Assembly: GCF_005217615.1 (NCBI RefSeq) | Contig: NZ_SZNK01000001.1 | Location: forward strand, 6,000,501-6,064,500 | Source of the DNA: Brevibacillus antibioticus | GTDB lineage: Bacteria > Bacillota > Bacilli > Brevibacillales > Brevibacillaceae | Direction of reading: 5' to 3' | Length of the DNA: 64,000 nucleotides | Shown: piece by piece, positions 16,752 through 25,484 of the stretch | Layout: each line of letters starts with the position of its first letter | How positions within the stretch are numbered: position 1 is the stretch's first letter | Made by a program: the position numbers and the translations under genes | The notes under the pieces: model-generated | What the model saw: only the letters and a program-made list of their open reading frames with translations | The model's database searches: none | What the model was told of the DNA's origin: nothing

Positions 16752-17667
16752 AGTAATCGCGATGCTTGAAAAAGTAGCCGAGGTCGAGCAATGGACAAAA
16801 AATGCGCCGATCCCGCGTGAACTGTTGCTGGAAAAGATTAAACATGTAGATGCCGTCTTGACCATGCTGACAGAACGAGTGGACGAAGAATTTTTGTCGA
16901 GTACAAAACGACTCCGAATTGTGGCGAACATGGCGGTCGGTTACGACAATATTGATTTGGAAGCGTGCAGACGACACGAGGTCATCGTAACCAACACGCC
17001 CGATGTGCTGACAGAGTCTACTGCCGATTTAGCTTTCGCTTTATTGATGGCGACAGGCCGCCGATTGACGGAAGCCAACCGATTTTTATTGCAGGGGGAA
17101 TGGACATCGTGGAGTCCGACCCTCATGTCTGGACAAAATGTATATGGTTCAACTCTGGGGATCATTGGGATGGGGCGAATTGGGGAAGCCGTGGCGAGAC
17201 GCGCCAAAGGCTTTGGCATGCGAATCTTGTATCACAACCGGAATCGCAAACCAGAGGCTGAGCAAGAGACAGGAGCGCGGTATGCAGACATGGCAGAGCT
17301 TCTGCAAGAGTCCGATTACGTCGTGCTGCTTACACCGCTGACAGAGGACACACGCATGTTGATGGGGGAAAAGCAGTTTTCGCTCATGAAAGAAACTGCT
17401 GTGTTTATCAATGTTTCTCGTGGTGGGACAGTCGATGAGTCCGCACTGTATCAGGCGCTGGTAGATAAAAAAATTTGGGCGGCAGGCCTGGATGTTTTTG
17501 CGGTCGAGCCTGTCCCGATGGATAACCCGCTCTTGCAACTGCCGAATGTAGTCGCATTGCCGCATATTGGTAGTGCAACTGTGCAAACGAGGGCGGAGAT
17601 GGCGAGGCTGGCTGCTGCTAACATCGTAGCGGTGCTAAGTGGAAGGGGACCACTGACTGCCGTATGA
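16708..17667 (+). CDS. D-2-hydroxyacid dehydrogenase (glyoxylate/hydroxypyruvate reductase type)
   Basis: 319-residue NAD(P)-dependent enzyme. Rossmann motif GIIGMGRIGEAVARR, catalytic Arg in NVSRGGTVDE, then Glu in AVEPVP and His in LPHIGSAT. The LTESTADLAFALLMATGRR segment is typical of the glyoxylate reductase subgroup. ATG 16708 is preceded by GGAGG. It lies within the end of yutH in another frame, and its stop overlaps the next ATG (ATGA), so three genes are coupled. Confidence 0.93.
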   Translation: MIKQQVFVTRKLNPEVIAMLEKVAEVEQWTKNAPIPRELLLEKIKHVDAVLTMLTERVDEEFLSSTKRLRIVANMAVGYDNIDLEACRRHEVIVTNTPDVLTESTADLAFALLMATGRRLTEANRFLLQGEWTSWSPTLMSGQNVYGSTLGIIGMGRIGEAVARRAKGFGMRILYHNRNRKPEAEQETGARYADMAELLQESDYVVLLTPLTEDTRMLMGEKQFSLMKETAVFINVSRGGTVDESALYQALVDKKIWAAGLDVFAVEPVPMDNPLLQLPNVVALPHIGSATVQTRAEMARLAAANIVAVLSGRGPLTAV

Positions 17668-18584
17668 ACATGTTCTTTGTTTTGATTTCAGGACTCTTCG
17701 TGCTTCTCTTGATTGCAGCAGTAGCCGTTTCGTTTCACGTAACCTGGCGCTTGACGCATCCTGTACGAAAACCGATTCACATGGAACCCCGAGATTTTGG
17801 AATCGAACAGGTGGAGCCCGTTGTTTTTTCGAGCAGGGAAACGACGATTTCGTTGGCTGGATGGTACTTGTCGGCAGAAAAAAATGGGCGAGTTCCGAAT
17901 GGAAGTACCCTGATCTTTGCTCACGGGTATAGTCAAAATAGATTAGAGCCACATCTGCCTGCCTTGTCATTGGCTGCAAGACTTGTCGAGGCTGGATTTG
18001 ATGTGTTGATGTTTGACTTTCGCAATGCGGGAGAGTCAAGCAAAGCACTAACTACGATTGGTCTTCGCGAACAGCAAGATCTCCTTGGGGCCATCGATTT
18101 TGCAGCAGCGAGGAAGCCAGAGCACAGATTTGGTCTCGTCGGTTTTTCCATGGGGGCGGCAACCTCTTTGATGGTTGGCGGAGTGGATGAACGCATCACA
18201 GCGATTGTGGCAGATTCACCGTTCTATTCCTTGCGTGAATACCTGACTGAGAACTTGCCGCAGTGGACGGGCCTGCCCCGATTTCCATTTAACTGGCTCA
18301 TTCTTACCTTGTGTCCTGTTTTCCTAGGGGCCAACCCGCGAGAGGTCAATCCGTATCAGGCAGTCCAGCAAGCGAATAAACCGATTCTTTTTATCCACGG
18401 GACAGGCGATACGACAATCCCCATGGTAAACAGCGAACGACTATTTGAGCTGACCCAAGACGAAGGTTCCGAGATTTGGATCGTACCGCGAGCGGGGCAC
18501 GTACGCAGCTATTCGTTAGTTCCCGAGGAGTACGGGAAGCGTGTCATTGCCTTTTTTGAAAAAGGAAGGGGAAAGGGGAAATGA
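17664..18584 (+). CDS. Membrane-anchored alpha/beta hydrolase
   Basis: 306 residues. One N-terminal membrane helix (about residues 5-27) and then an alpha/beta-hydrolase domain: oxyanion region FAHGYSQNR, nucleophile elbow VGFSMGAA, acid in IHGTGDTTIP, and the final His in RAGHVRSY. It belongs to the YqkD/YfhR-like group of serine hydrolases whose substrates are unknown. The start overlaps the preceding dehydrogenase stop. Confidence 0.88.
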   Translation: MNMFFVLISGLFVLLLIAAVAVSFHVTWRLTHPVRKPIHMEPRDFGIEQVEPVVFSSRETTISLAGWYLSAEKNGRVPNGSTLIFAHGYSQNRLEPHLPALSLAARLVEAGFDVLMFDFRNAGESSKALTTIGLREQQDLLGAIDFAAARKPEHRFGLVGFSMGAATSLMVGGVDERITAIVADSPFYSLREYLTENLPQWTGLPRFPFNWLILTLCPVFLGANPREVNPYQAVQQANKPILFIHGTGDTTIPMVNSERLFELTQDEGSEIWIVPRAGHVRSYSLVPEEYGKRVIAFFEKGRGKGK

Positions 18585-18585
18585 A

Positions 18586-18616
18586 AAAAGCAGCTACGCG
18601 GTTGCTGTAGCTGCTT
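18586..18616 (-). terminator. Terminator of yutI
   Basis: GCAGCTAC and GTAGCTGC form the stem. On the minus strand TTTTTT follows. It may also slow the converging transcript. Confidence 0.75.
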
Positions 18617-18633
18617 TCATGTCGATGTGTGGA

Positions 18634-18870
18634 TTAGAATACTTGTTGAACTTCTTTGATGCCTGGGATTTCTTCCACCAGTGCACGCTCGATTCCTGCT
18701 TTTAGGGTGATGGTAGAGGAAGGGCAGCTACCGCAAGCACCCATCAGGCGCAGCTTCACGATGCCATCTTCTACATCAACGAGTTGTACGTCTCCGCCGT
18801 CACGTTGCAGGTAAGGGCGCAGTTTATCGAGAACTTCTTGTACTTGATCCATGATATCCATGTTATACAT
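18634..18870 (-). CDS. yutI: NifU-like Fe-S scaffold (Nfu), YutI
   Basis: 78-residue NifU C-terminal-type domain. LRPYLQRDGGDVQLVDV is followed by GACGSCPSSTITL with the CxxC that holds a transient 4Fe-4S cluster. Delivers clusters to apo-proteins such as lipoyl synthase and aconitase by family knowledge. ATG start close to AAAGGAG. A second ATG three codons on is the alternative. Matches B. subtilis yutI in position. Confidence 0.94.
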   Translation of the reverse strand: MYNMDIMDQVQEVLDKLRPYLQRDGGDVQLVDVEDGIVKLRLMGACGSCPSSTITLKAGIERALVEEIPGIKEVQQVF

Positions 18871-18906
18871 TCACTCCTTTCCAACCTCTCCTTTATTATA
18901 ATCATA

Positions 18907-18977
18907 CCATGGTGAGAAATCCATGGCTTACATGCCCTGTTGACACTTTGAAGTTCAGCTGACACACCGAAGTTTAG
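18907..18977 (+). promoter_or_regulatory. Repeated operator-like sites upstream of mccA
   Basis: TGACACTTTGAAGTTCAG (18941-18958) recurs 19 bases on as TGACACACCGAAGTTTAG (18960-18977), identical at 14 of 18 positions. Just before lies CCATGG-8-CCATGG (18907-18926). A close two-turn spacing suggests side-by-side binding of a regulator of cysteine metabolism. Which regulator is unknown. Confidence 0.5.
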
Positions 18978-19007
18978 TAGCATGGACTTTTTGTAATCTT
19001 CGCATGT

Positions 19008-19013
19008 TATAAT
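19008..19013 (+). promoter_or_regulatory. -10 box of mccA promoter
   Basis: TATAAT 43 bases before the GTG start. No good -35 lies at 16-18 bases, which hints at an activated promoter and fits the direct repeats upstream. Confidence 0.5.
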
Positions 19014-19055
19014 GAAAAGGAAAGCAAGTACTTCAATATAAGGGGTCAGATCTTC

Positions 19056-19979
19056 GTGAACGTATTTCGCAATGTAAAGGAACTGATTGGTAATACGCCG
19101 ATCGTCGAAATTACACAATTTGAGCTCCCCGAGGGTGTCCGCTTGTTCGCCAAACTGGAATATTTTAACCCGGGTGGCAGCGTAAAAGACAGACTGGGTA
19201 TGGAGCTGATTCGTGCGGCAGAAGAGAACGGCCAGTTGGCCCCAGGTGGTACCATTATCGAACCGACAGCAGGAAATACAGGAATTGGTGTAGCACTGGC
19301 CGCTGTAGGAACCGGTTATAAAGTCATTTTCTGCGTACCAGCGAAGTTTTCCGAGGAAAAGCAAGAGCTGATGCGTGCCCTCGGAGCAGAAGTCGTCAAT
19401 ACTCCGACAGAGCTGGGGATTAAGGGTGCAATCGCCAAGGCAAAAGAACTCGCAGAATCCATTCCGGGCGCTTTTGTACCACAGCAATTTGCTAACCCGG
19501 CGAATCCAGACGCACACTACAAAACAACAGGTCCGGAAATTTGGAGTCAAATGGATGGCCAAGTACATGTATTTGTGGCAGGCGCGGGCTCTGGCGGTAC
19601 TTTCATGGGTGCTGCTCGCTACTTGAAAGAACAAAACCCAAACGTAAAAACGGTCATTGTCGAGCCAGAAGGTTCTATCTTGAATGGGGGAGAATCCGGC
19701 CCGCATAAAACAGAAGGGATCGGCATGGAGTTTTTGCCTCCGTTCATGGATACGAGCTACTTTAACGCGATTCACACAATTCTCGATGTGGAAGCATTCG
19801 ATCTGGTCAAGCAGTTGGCTGCCAAGGAAGGCTTGCTCGTAGGCAGCTCCTCAGGTGCAGCCATGGCAGCGGCGCTGCGCGAAGCAAGAGAAGCAGCTCC
19901 AGGGACTCATATCGTTACACTGTTTGCTGATGGCAGCGAACGTTATCTAAGCAAGAAAATTTACCAGGGGGGAATTTAA
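19056..19979 (+). CDS. mccA: O-acetylserine-dependent cystathionine beta-synthase MccA
   Basis: 307-residue PLP enzyme of the cysteine synthase/CBS family. The PLP Lys44 sits in NPGGSVKDR, and the phosphate loop is GAGSGGTFMG. The segment PTAGNTGIGVA is the substrate loop. Its pairing with mccB one base downstream identifies the reverse transsulfuration operon (homocysteine to cysteine via cystathionine). The GTG start has a modest AAGGGG ribosome site. Confidence 0.92.
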   Translation: MNVFRNVKELIGNTPIVEITQFELPEGVRLFAKLEYFNPGGSVKDRLGMELIRAAEENGQLAPGGTIIEPTAGNTGIGVALAAVGTGYKVIFCVPAKFSEEKQELMRALGAEVVNTPTELGIKGAIAKAKELAESIPGAFVPQQFANPANPDAHYKTTGPEIWSQMDGQVHVFVAGAGSGGTFMGAARYLKEQNPNVKTVIVEPEGSILNGGESGPHKTEGIGMEFLPPFMDTSYFNAIHTILDVEAFDLVKQLAAKEGLLVGSSSGAAMAAALREAREAAPGTHIVTLFADGSERYLSKKIYQGGI

Positions 19980-19980
19980 G

Positions 19981-21114
19981 ATGCGTATCAAAACTCGTCT
20001 GATCCACGGCGGAATCGATGGAGATCCACATACAGGAGCCGTATCCGTTCCGATTTACCAGGTAAGTACTTATAAACAGGAAGCCATTGGCGTTCACAAG
20101 GGATTCGAATACTCCCGGACTGGGAACCCGACCCGTCACGCATTGGAAACATACATCGCAGAAATCGAAGGCGGCGCACGCGGCTTTGCATTTGGTTCTG
20201 GTATGGCGGCACTCTCTACCATCCTTTCCATGTTCAACAAAGGCGACCATCTCGTGGTAGGTGACGATGTATACGGTGGTACTTACCGTGTCGTTACACG
20301 TGTTTTCTCCCGTATGGGTCTGGAAGCAACTTATGTAGATACGAGTGATCTGGCAGCAGTAGAGGCGGCAATTCGCCCGGAAACCAAAGCAATCATTATG
20401 GAAACACCGACAAACCCGCTGCTGAAAGTAAGCGACATCAGCGCGTTGGCAGGCATCGCGAAAGCAAAAGGCGTGCTGCTCGTGGTAGACAACACGTTCA
20501 TGACACCATACTGGCAAAATCCGCTGGATCTTGGTGCTGACATCGTGTTCCACAGCGCAACGAAATATTTGGGCGGACACAGCGACGTAGTAGCAGGTCT
20601 GGTCGTAGCAAAAGATGCGAAAGTGGGCGAAGACCTCCATTTTGTGCAAAATGCAATTGGCGGTGTGCTTGGACCACAAGATTCTTGGCTCTTGCTGCGC
20701 GGTATGAAGACGCTGGGAATTCGGATGGAAGAGCATGAGCACAACGCACGTACGATAGCAAAATGGCTGTCTGAGCGCAGTGACATTAAACGCGTGATCT
20801 ATCCTGGTCTGTCCAGCCATTCCGGTCATGAGCTGATTCAAAAGCAAGCGCGTGGCTTCGGTGGTATGATTTCCTTCGACGTAGGCAGCGCAGAGCGTGC
20901 TGACGAAGTGTTGGCAAAGGTAAAATACTACACGCTGGCAGAATCGTTGGGTGCAGTGGAGAGCTTGATCAGCGTACCTGCACGCATGACACATGCTTCT
21001 ATCCCGGCAGAGCGCCGTGCTGAGCTGGGCATTACGGATGGCTTGGTGCGCATCTCTGTTGGTATTGAAGATGTTCAAGACTTGATCGAGGACCTGGAAC
21101 AAGCATTGTCCTAA
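19981..21114 (+). CDS. mccB: Cystathionine gamma-lyase/homocysteine gamma-lyase MccB
   Basis: 377-residue Cys/Met metabolism PLP enzyme. The PLP Lys is in HSATKYLGGHSDVVAG, and substrate/PLP loops are YSRTGNPTRHALE and GSGMAALST. Cleaves cystathionine to cysteine. The ATG overlaps the ribosome region GGGGGG at the end of mccA. Same operon. Confidence 0.94.
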   Translation: MRIKTRLIHGGIDGDPHTGAVSVPIYQVSTYKQEAIGVHKGFEYSRTGNPTRHALETYIAEIEGGARGFAFGSGMAALSTILSMFNKGDHLVVGDDVYGGTYRVVTRVFSRMGLEATYVDTSDLAAVEAAIRPETKAIIMETPTNPLLKVSDISALAGIAKAKGVLLVVDNTFMTPYWQNPLDLGADIVFHSATKYLGGHSDVVAGLVVAKDAKVGEDLHFVQNAIGGVLGPQDSWLLLRGMKTLGIRMEEHEHNARTIAKWLSERSDIKRVIYPGLSSHSGHELIQKQARGFGGMISFDVGSAERADEVLAKVKYYTLAESLGAVESLISVPARMTHASIPAERRAELGITDGLVRISVGIEDVQDLIEDLEQALS

Positions 21115-21143
21115 GCTAGCTGACCCGGGGGAGGGCGGATATA

Positions 21144-21479
21144 GTGACTGTCGATATCAAGGTTTTTGGGACAGAGCAATTGTGCGCTAGCTGCGTCAAT
21201 TTGCCATCTGCAAAGGAAACAGCCGAGTGGTTGGAGGCGGCACTCTCTCGCAAGTATGGAAGTGACAGCATCCGCATCGTATATAGCGACTTTCAACAGC
21301 CGCAGACAGACGATGACAAAAGCTGGGCGAATCGCATTATCGAGGAAGATTTATGGTATCCGCTTGTCGTAATTTCCGGGGAAATTGTCGGTGAGGGAAA
21401 TCCGAAATTAAAGGATATCTATGAAAAGCTGGAGAGCATGGGCGTGCAGCCGATTGCTTCGACAGCAGATACCGAATAA
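21144..21479 (+). CDS. yuzD: YuzD family thioredoxin-like protein (DUF1462)
   Basis: 111 residues. CASC (Cys14, Cys17) in LCASCVNLPSAKET and VGEGNPKLKDIYEKLE match B. subtilis YuzD, a thioredoxin-fold protein. GTG start after GGGGGAGGG. It follows mccB by 29 bases and may be cotranscribed with the cysteine genes. Confidence 0.9.
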   Translation: MTVDIKVFGTEQLCASCVNLPSAKETAEWLEAALSRKYGSDSIRIVYSDFQQPQTDDDKSWANRIIEEDLWYPLVVISGEIVGEGNPKLKDIYEKLESMGVQPIASTADTE

Positions 21480-21509
21480 CAGCATAAGCGCAACGACAAT
21501 CATTTTTTA

Positions 21510-21546
21510 CAGCGACCAGATGCATGAGCCTGGTCGCTTTTTTTAT
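21510..21546 (+). terminator. Terminator of the mccA-mccB-yuzD unit
   Basis: GCGACCAG and CTGGTCGC stem followed by seven T. Confidence 0.85.
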
Positions 21547-21612
21547 CTGTGCGAAACGACATCGTTCATTTTCACGTATAACTAATATTACGACAAAGAG
21601 GATGATTTTGGT

Positions 21613-22830
21613 ATGTATGGAAAAAGAATGATGATCAGTGCTCTGACATGTACAATTTGCTTTACGGGTATTTTAACTGCTCCCTTGCCTCAAACGCAGG
21701 CAGAAGCAGCTACCCATCAAATTACCTACAAGCTACCGCCGAATCCGGAAAAGTATTTGTTTTTGAATAAACAGATGGTTTCCATTACGAATCCACAACC
21801 TCGCCCATTAAAGTTGCGCCCCTACTCGTCTGGTGACTTTATCTCGGATATGCATGGTGGTGATGATCCACAATCACTAAACAAAATGTACTACTCTTAT
21901 AACCTGAAATTTCAAACCTCGAAAAAAGGATTTCTATGGAATGTCTACGATTTTATCGGAACACTTCCACCGGCTTATCCCGCAGATGTGAATCTGGATG
22001 AGCTGGACAATCGGATCAGGAGCCTCGAGCGTCTAACAAGTGAAGACGAACAAGTAATCCAAAGACGTGCCCAAATCCATATGGATGCTCGCCTGAAGCC
22101 ACTCATCCAGGCTGGATACGTCATGCCTAACGAAATTGATGATGAGAGAGCAACGAAGGAATTCGTCGCAACGGTACTCTATCGTATGTTTGGAACAACC
22201 CGTCCCTATCATGGGGGAATTGACCTGAAGGACTCGGAGAATGTTGCTGTTCGGTGGGCTGTCGAGGTAGGCTTGCCTGGTTTTGAAGTCGATAAAGAAG
22301 GATATATTTATCCGCAGTCACCACTTAGCATGGACCCTGGTCCGAACGAATATGGGCAAGAATACGCGTATGATCGCCTGTTTCACTTTATCACGCTCGT
22401 TCTACCGGGAAAAAAGACGGCCGGGGGTTGGGAGTATTACCAAGTCAAGCTGTTAGATGGCATGCTGCCTGTTCAGCTCAACGAGTTCATCCATGTGAAT
22501 GGCAAACCTTATAAGGATAACCAAGATTCCTCTATTAATGAAACGAAGGAATACCAGAATGCAAGGGGGAAAATCTCTCAGTATTTCGTTCCGCGTTTCC
22601 CCAAGATGCTGGAGTTGGCACGCAAGGATGCGATGAAGCCCCGTGCATGGGAGTGGAGCCGCGATTTCATCCACCATCCGAAGTTTGCCAAGCAAGTAGC
22701 TGCTTATCGCAAAAATAAAAGCAGCAAAAACGTAGATGCCGTCTATCAGGCACTCAGACAGCATTACAATCTGAACACCCATCAAGACTCGCCAGCCATT
22801 ATCAAAAGTGTGCTAGATAATGTCAAGTAA
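21613..22830 (+). CDS. Secreted protein of unknown function, possible degenerate SLH segment
   Basis: 405 residues with a signal peptide ending near AEAATHQ. No family recognised overall. Residues about 175-240 (LIQAGYVMPNE ... EFVATVLYRMFG ... AVRWAVEVGLPGF ... YIYPQSPLS) have the spacing of S-layer-homology repeats, which would bind wall polysaccharide, but the match is weak. Rich in Tyr, Pro and Lys. ATG 21613 is preceded by AGAGGATG. Stands alone. Confidence 0.75.
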   Translation: MYGKRMMISALTCTICFTGILTAPLPQTQAEAATHQITYKLPPNPEKYLFLNKQMVSITNPQPRPLKLRPYSSGDFISDMHGGDDPQSLNKMYYSYNLKFQTSKKGFLWNVYDFIGTLPPAYPADVNLDELDNRIRSLERLTSEDEQVIQRRAQIHMDARLKPLIQAGYVMPNEIDDERATKEFVATVLYRMFGTTRPYHGGIDLKDSENVAVRWAVEVGLPGFEVDKEGYIYPQSPLSMDPGPNEYGQEYAYDRLFHFITLVLPGKKTAGGWEYYQVKLLDGMLPVQLNEFIHVNGKPYKDNQDSSINETKEYQNARGKISQYFVPRFPKMLELARKDAMKPRAWEWSRDFIHHPKFAKQVAAYRKNKSSKNVDAVYQALRQHYNLNTHQDSPAIIKSVLDNVK

Positions 22831-22945
22831 CGTGCTGTTTACTATTTGTATATCATTCGTAAACATTTTGTAACGAACTAGAGCAGGCTTCGTCCTATAG
22901 TAGTAAATGTAACCAATAACCTAACATCTAGTGGAGGCAATTACA

Positions 22946-23839
22946 ATGAATAAAAAATGGATGAAGCCTGTTACATATTTGCTGCTTGCAGGAGTTGTAG
23001 GCGTAGCTGGATTTTCTGCAATGAATACACAAGTAGCTCACGCAGATTCTGAAAAAGGAAAGCTGTTCTCTGCCGCAGCTGAATTGAAGCTCGCGAAAAA
23101 CACCTATGTGATCGATCAAAAAACGGCTGACGTGAATGGCGATAAGAAGGAAGACATCGTATACCTGATTGGCGAAAAAGAAAAAGCGGATGACATCTAT
23201 TCCTCCAATATGAACATCGTAGTGAAGGACGGAAAATCCGGCGCTTATAGCCAAACCGATATGAAAGAGCTGGGCGGCTATGAAGGCGAGCTGACTCTCG
23301 TAGACTTCACGGGTGATCATGTTGCGGATGCCTTCGTGAAAACAGCGACTGGTGGAAGCGGCGGTATATACAGCCACGTAATCGCTACCTTTGAAAACAA
23401 TAAGCCAGCCGTAATTTTTGGTGAAAAGGAAAACGAAGGAATCCGTTACGAAGGGAAATTCGTGGATGGCTTTAAAGTAGAGGGCAAAGGCTCCCACCTG
23501 GATAAGCCGCTGACGCTTGACGTGAGTGCCAACCAGGATGTATACGTAGCTGCCAAGCTGTATGACAAAGCAGGCAAAGTACAGCCAACAGAAGATGCTG
23601 TTTCTGTATCCTCCTACCCATTCGGTTCTTTGACACCAGTCGATATGGATGCGAACGGTACATTTGAGCTGGTAGGGGAGCAACGACTTGTAGGTATGAA
23701 CAACACAGATACCGTTTCCCGCATCAACTCCGTATGGGGCTACCAAGGTGAAGGAAAATGGAATCCATGGGAAGTAGAGTATTCTACTTTCTTGAAAAAA
23801 CACGCAGGTGAAGCAATCAACACGATGATTGAAAAGTAA
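22946..23839 (+). CDS. Secreted VCBS/FG-GAP-like protein
   Basis: 297 residues with signal peptide (MNKKWMKPVTYLLLAGVVG ... VAHAD). Asp/Asn/Gly-rich calcium-type loops recur: DVNGDKKEDIVYL, DFTGDHVADAFV, DMDANGTFELVG, spaced about 70-90 residues as in VCBS/FG-GAP beta-propellers. Function unknown, likely extracellular. ATG 22946 lies 8-10 bases after GGAGG. The ATG-less reading upstream was not used. Confidence 0.8.
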   Translation: MNKKWMKPVTYLLLAGVVGVAGFSAMNTQVAHADSEKGKLFSAAAELKLAKNTYVIDQKTADVNGDKKEDIVYLIGEKEKADDIYSSNMNIVVKDGKSGAYSQTDMKELGGYEGELTLVDFTGDHVADAFVKTATGGSGGIYSHVIATFENNKPAVIFGEKENEGIRYEGKFVDGFKVEGKGSHLDKPLTLDVSANQDVYVAAKLYDKAGKVQPTEDAVSVSSYPFGSLTPVDMDANGTFELVGEQRLVGMNNTDTVSRINSVWGYQGEGKWNPWEVEYSTFLKKHAGEAINTMIEK

Positions 23840-23858
23840 TAATTGTAGAGCTTGATAC

Positions 23859-23903
23859 GCAGCCTCTTTTTCATGATGGAAATGAAAAAGGAGGCTGTTT
23901 TTC
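23859..23903 (+). terminator. Strong intrinsic terminator
   Basis: CAGCCTCTTTTTCAT pairs with ATGAAAAAGGAGGCTG with one bulge, followed by TTTTT. Confidence 0.88.
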
Positions 23904-23983
23904 GTTGTCAGAGAATGGTTCTACCAACTGACTTTTTCTCATATGGATTTTGGGTACAGGGGTAACCAAAGGAGGAAGAGCGG

Positions 23984-24325
23984 ATGGACCAACCGATTGC
24001 TCGCTACTACGAATTGAAGGAAATTCAAAAGCAGCTAGAGGAAGAATTGAACGAGCTGCGGAGTAAACTAATTGAAGCTTACAGTGAAGCAGGCAGCGCA
24101 GAGGAAGGCGAATACAAGCTGCTGATTTCCTATCAGGAGCGGCGAGAATACAACGATGAGCGCCTTTACAACGCCTTGCCAGATCCTTCGCTTTGGCGCC
24201 TCATGTCGAAGGCGGATACCGGGAAAATTTCGAGTTTGCTCAAGCTGAATGTCATCCATGAGAAGGTGTTGGCAGACACCTTTGAACCGAAAAAAGTACC
24301 TATTTTACGTGTCCAAAAGCGATAA
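23984..24325 (+). CDS. Conserved small coiled-coil protein (113 aa)
   Basis: Begins with a heptad-rich helix (YYELKEIQKQLEEELNELR), then GEYKLLISYQERREY, which recalls phage Gp157-like or YqaJ-accessory proteins but not strongly enough to name. Basic C-terminus. ATG behind AAAGGAGG. Followed directly by a terminator. Confidence 0.75.
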   Translation: MDQPIARYYELKEIQKQLEEELNELRSKLIEAYSEAGSAEEGEYKLLISYQERREYNDERLYNALPDPSLWRLMSKADTGKISSLLKLNVIHEKVLADTFEPKKVPILRVQKR

Positions 24326-24341
24326 ATCAGCAAAATGAGGG

Positions 24342-24372
24342 AACCGTCAGGAGTAGTCTTGACGGTTTTTTA
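24342..24372 (+). terminator. Intrinsic terminator
   Basis: AACCGTCA and TGACGGTT stem, 10-base loop, then TTTTTT. Confidence 0.85.
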
Positions 24373-24436
24373 CGTTCGAACAATTATCTTGTATAATGGG
24401 ATGGTACTGCCAATTTTTGAGAGGAGGATCGTGCAG

Positions 24437-25342
24437 ATGAAAGTCTTATTTTGCAGTCAGCCATTTCAAGAAAACAAAGTCGATGAAACCTACGAATATG
24501 AGTATACGTGCGCAAAACAACTAGGTTTGGATATTCATCTGATCAGCTTGGAACAACTGATCTACCAGGACAACCCGTTAGCGGCTGTGAAACAAATCCA
24601 ACCCTCTCCTGAAAAAGTATTGGCTATCTACAGGGGATGGATGCTAAAACCGTTCCTGTACCAAAAATTATATGACGCTCTGCTAGCCAAAAATATAGTG
24701 TTAATCAATACACCCGAAAAGTACGTGCATTGCCATTACCTGCCTGAATCTTATGGGGTCATCAAAGATTTCACCCCGCTGTCGGTCTGGCTGCACAAAA
24801 AAGAGATAGACGCGTCATTTCAAAACGTGTATCGGATCGTAAATAGATTTGGACAGGCTCCGATCATGATCAAAGATTATGTGAAATCTCGAAAACACGA
24901 TTGGAATGAGGCGTGCTATATTCCCGATGCTTCCGATAAAGAAAAGGTACAGCAGGTGACCAGTCGATTTTTGGAGCTGCAACAGGATGAGTTGAATGAG
25001 GGAGTTGTCTTTCGAGAATTTGTAAAGCTTCAGTTTTTGACCCATCACTCGCAGAGCAACATGCCATTATCCCAGGAATATCGCGTTTTCTTTTTGGATG
25101 GCGAACCCATGTACATGGCAAATTACTGGGAGGAAGGACAATATGATGATACGCCGCCAGACCTTCAGCCATTTTTAGAGGTAGCGAAAAAAATCAAGAG
25201 TCGCTTTTTTACTATGGATATCGCCAAGCTGGAAAATGGCTCATGGACCATTCTCGAGCTAGGGGATGCACAGGTGTCTGCTCTGCCTGAACAGGCTGAT
25301 AGATGTGAATTTTTCACGAGGTTAAAAAGAAAACTTCCATAG
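24437..25342 (+). CDS. ATP-grasp protein of the R2K type
   Basis: 301 residues. The N-terminal half is a Rossmann-like pre-grasp domain with AIYRGWMLKP and NTPEKYVHCHYLPESYG. The C-terminal half has ATP-grasp features: IMIKDYVKSRKHDW (nucleotide-binding Lys), VFREFVKLQ, EYRVFFLDGEP and the metal motif WTILELGDAQVS. Members of this clade (DUF4343) are predicted ligases of unknown substrate. ATG 24437 is ten bases after AGGAGG. It reads toward a nitrilase remnant and the AAA operon. Confidence 0.82.
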   Translation: MKVLFCSQPFQENKVDETYEYEYTCAKQLGLDIHLISLEQLIYQDNPLAAVKQIQPSPEKVLAIYRGWMLKPFLYQKLYDALLAKNIVLINTPEKYVHCHYLPESYGVIKDFTPLSVWLHKKEIDASFQNVYRIVNRFGQAPIMIKDYVKSRKHDWNEACYIPDASDKEKVQQVTSRFLELQQDELNEGVVFREFVKLQFLTHHSQSNMPLSQEYRVFFLDGEPMYMANYWEEGQYDDTPPDLQPFLEVAKKIKSRFFTMDIAKLENGSWTILELGDAQVSALPEQADRCEFFTRLKRKLP

Positions 25343-25356
25343 AAAGGGGATTCTCC

Positions 25357-25463
25357 ATGAAAATAGGCTTGGCTCAGACGAGGAGCTGCTAATTTACGAG
25401 ATTGATCTTGTTAGAGCTACACGATTATTGGCAGAGCATTTCCATCCTGAGTTGGTTGATTAG
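25357..25463 (+). pseudogene. Internally deleted carbon-nitrogen hydrolase (nitrilase) remnant
   Basis: ATG 25357 behind AAAGGGG encodes MKIGLAQT, the usual N-terminus of nitrilase-superfamily amidases. From 25377 another frame encodes DEELLIYEIDLVRATRLLAE and 8 more residues to a stop at 25461, which looks like the family's C-terminus (an acidic strand then a helix). About 700 bases that would hold the Glu-Lys-Cys triad are missing at the junction. Both ends of the gene survive, so this is one internal deletion. The identification rests on short matches. Confidence 0.6.
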
Positions 25464-25484
25464 TTATAGAAAGAGCGTGAATGA

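Noticed and set aside
19915..21102. 395-codon minus-strand frame opposite mccB
   Set aside because: His/Cys-rich shadow frame of a clearly identified PLP enzyme; no ribosome site or domain.
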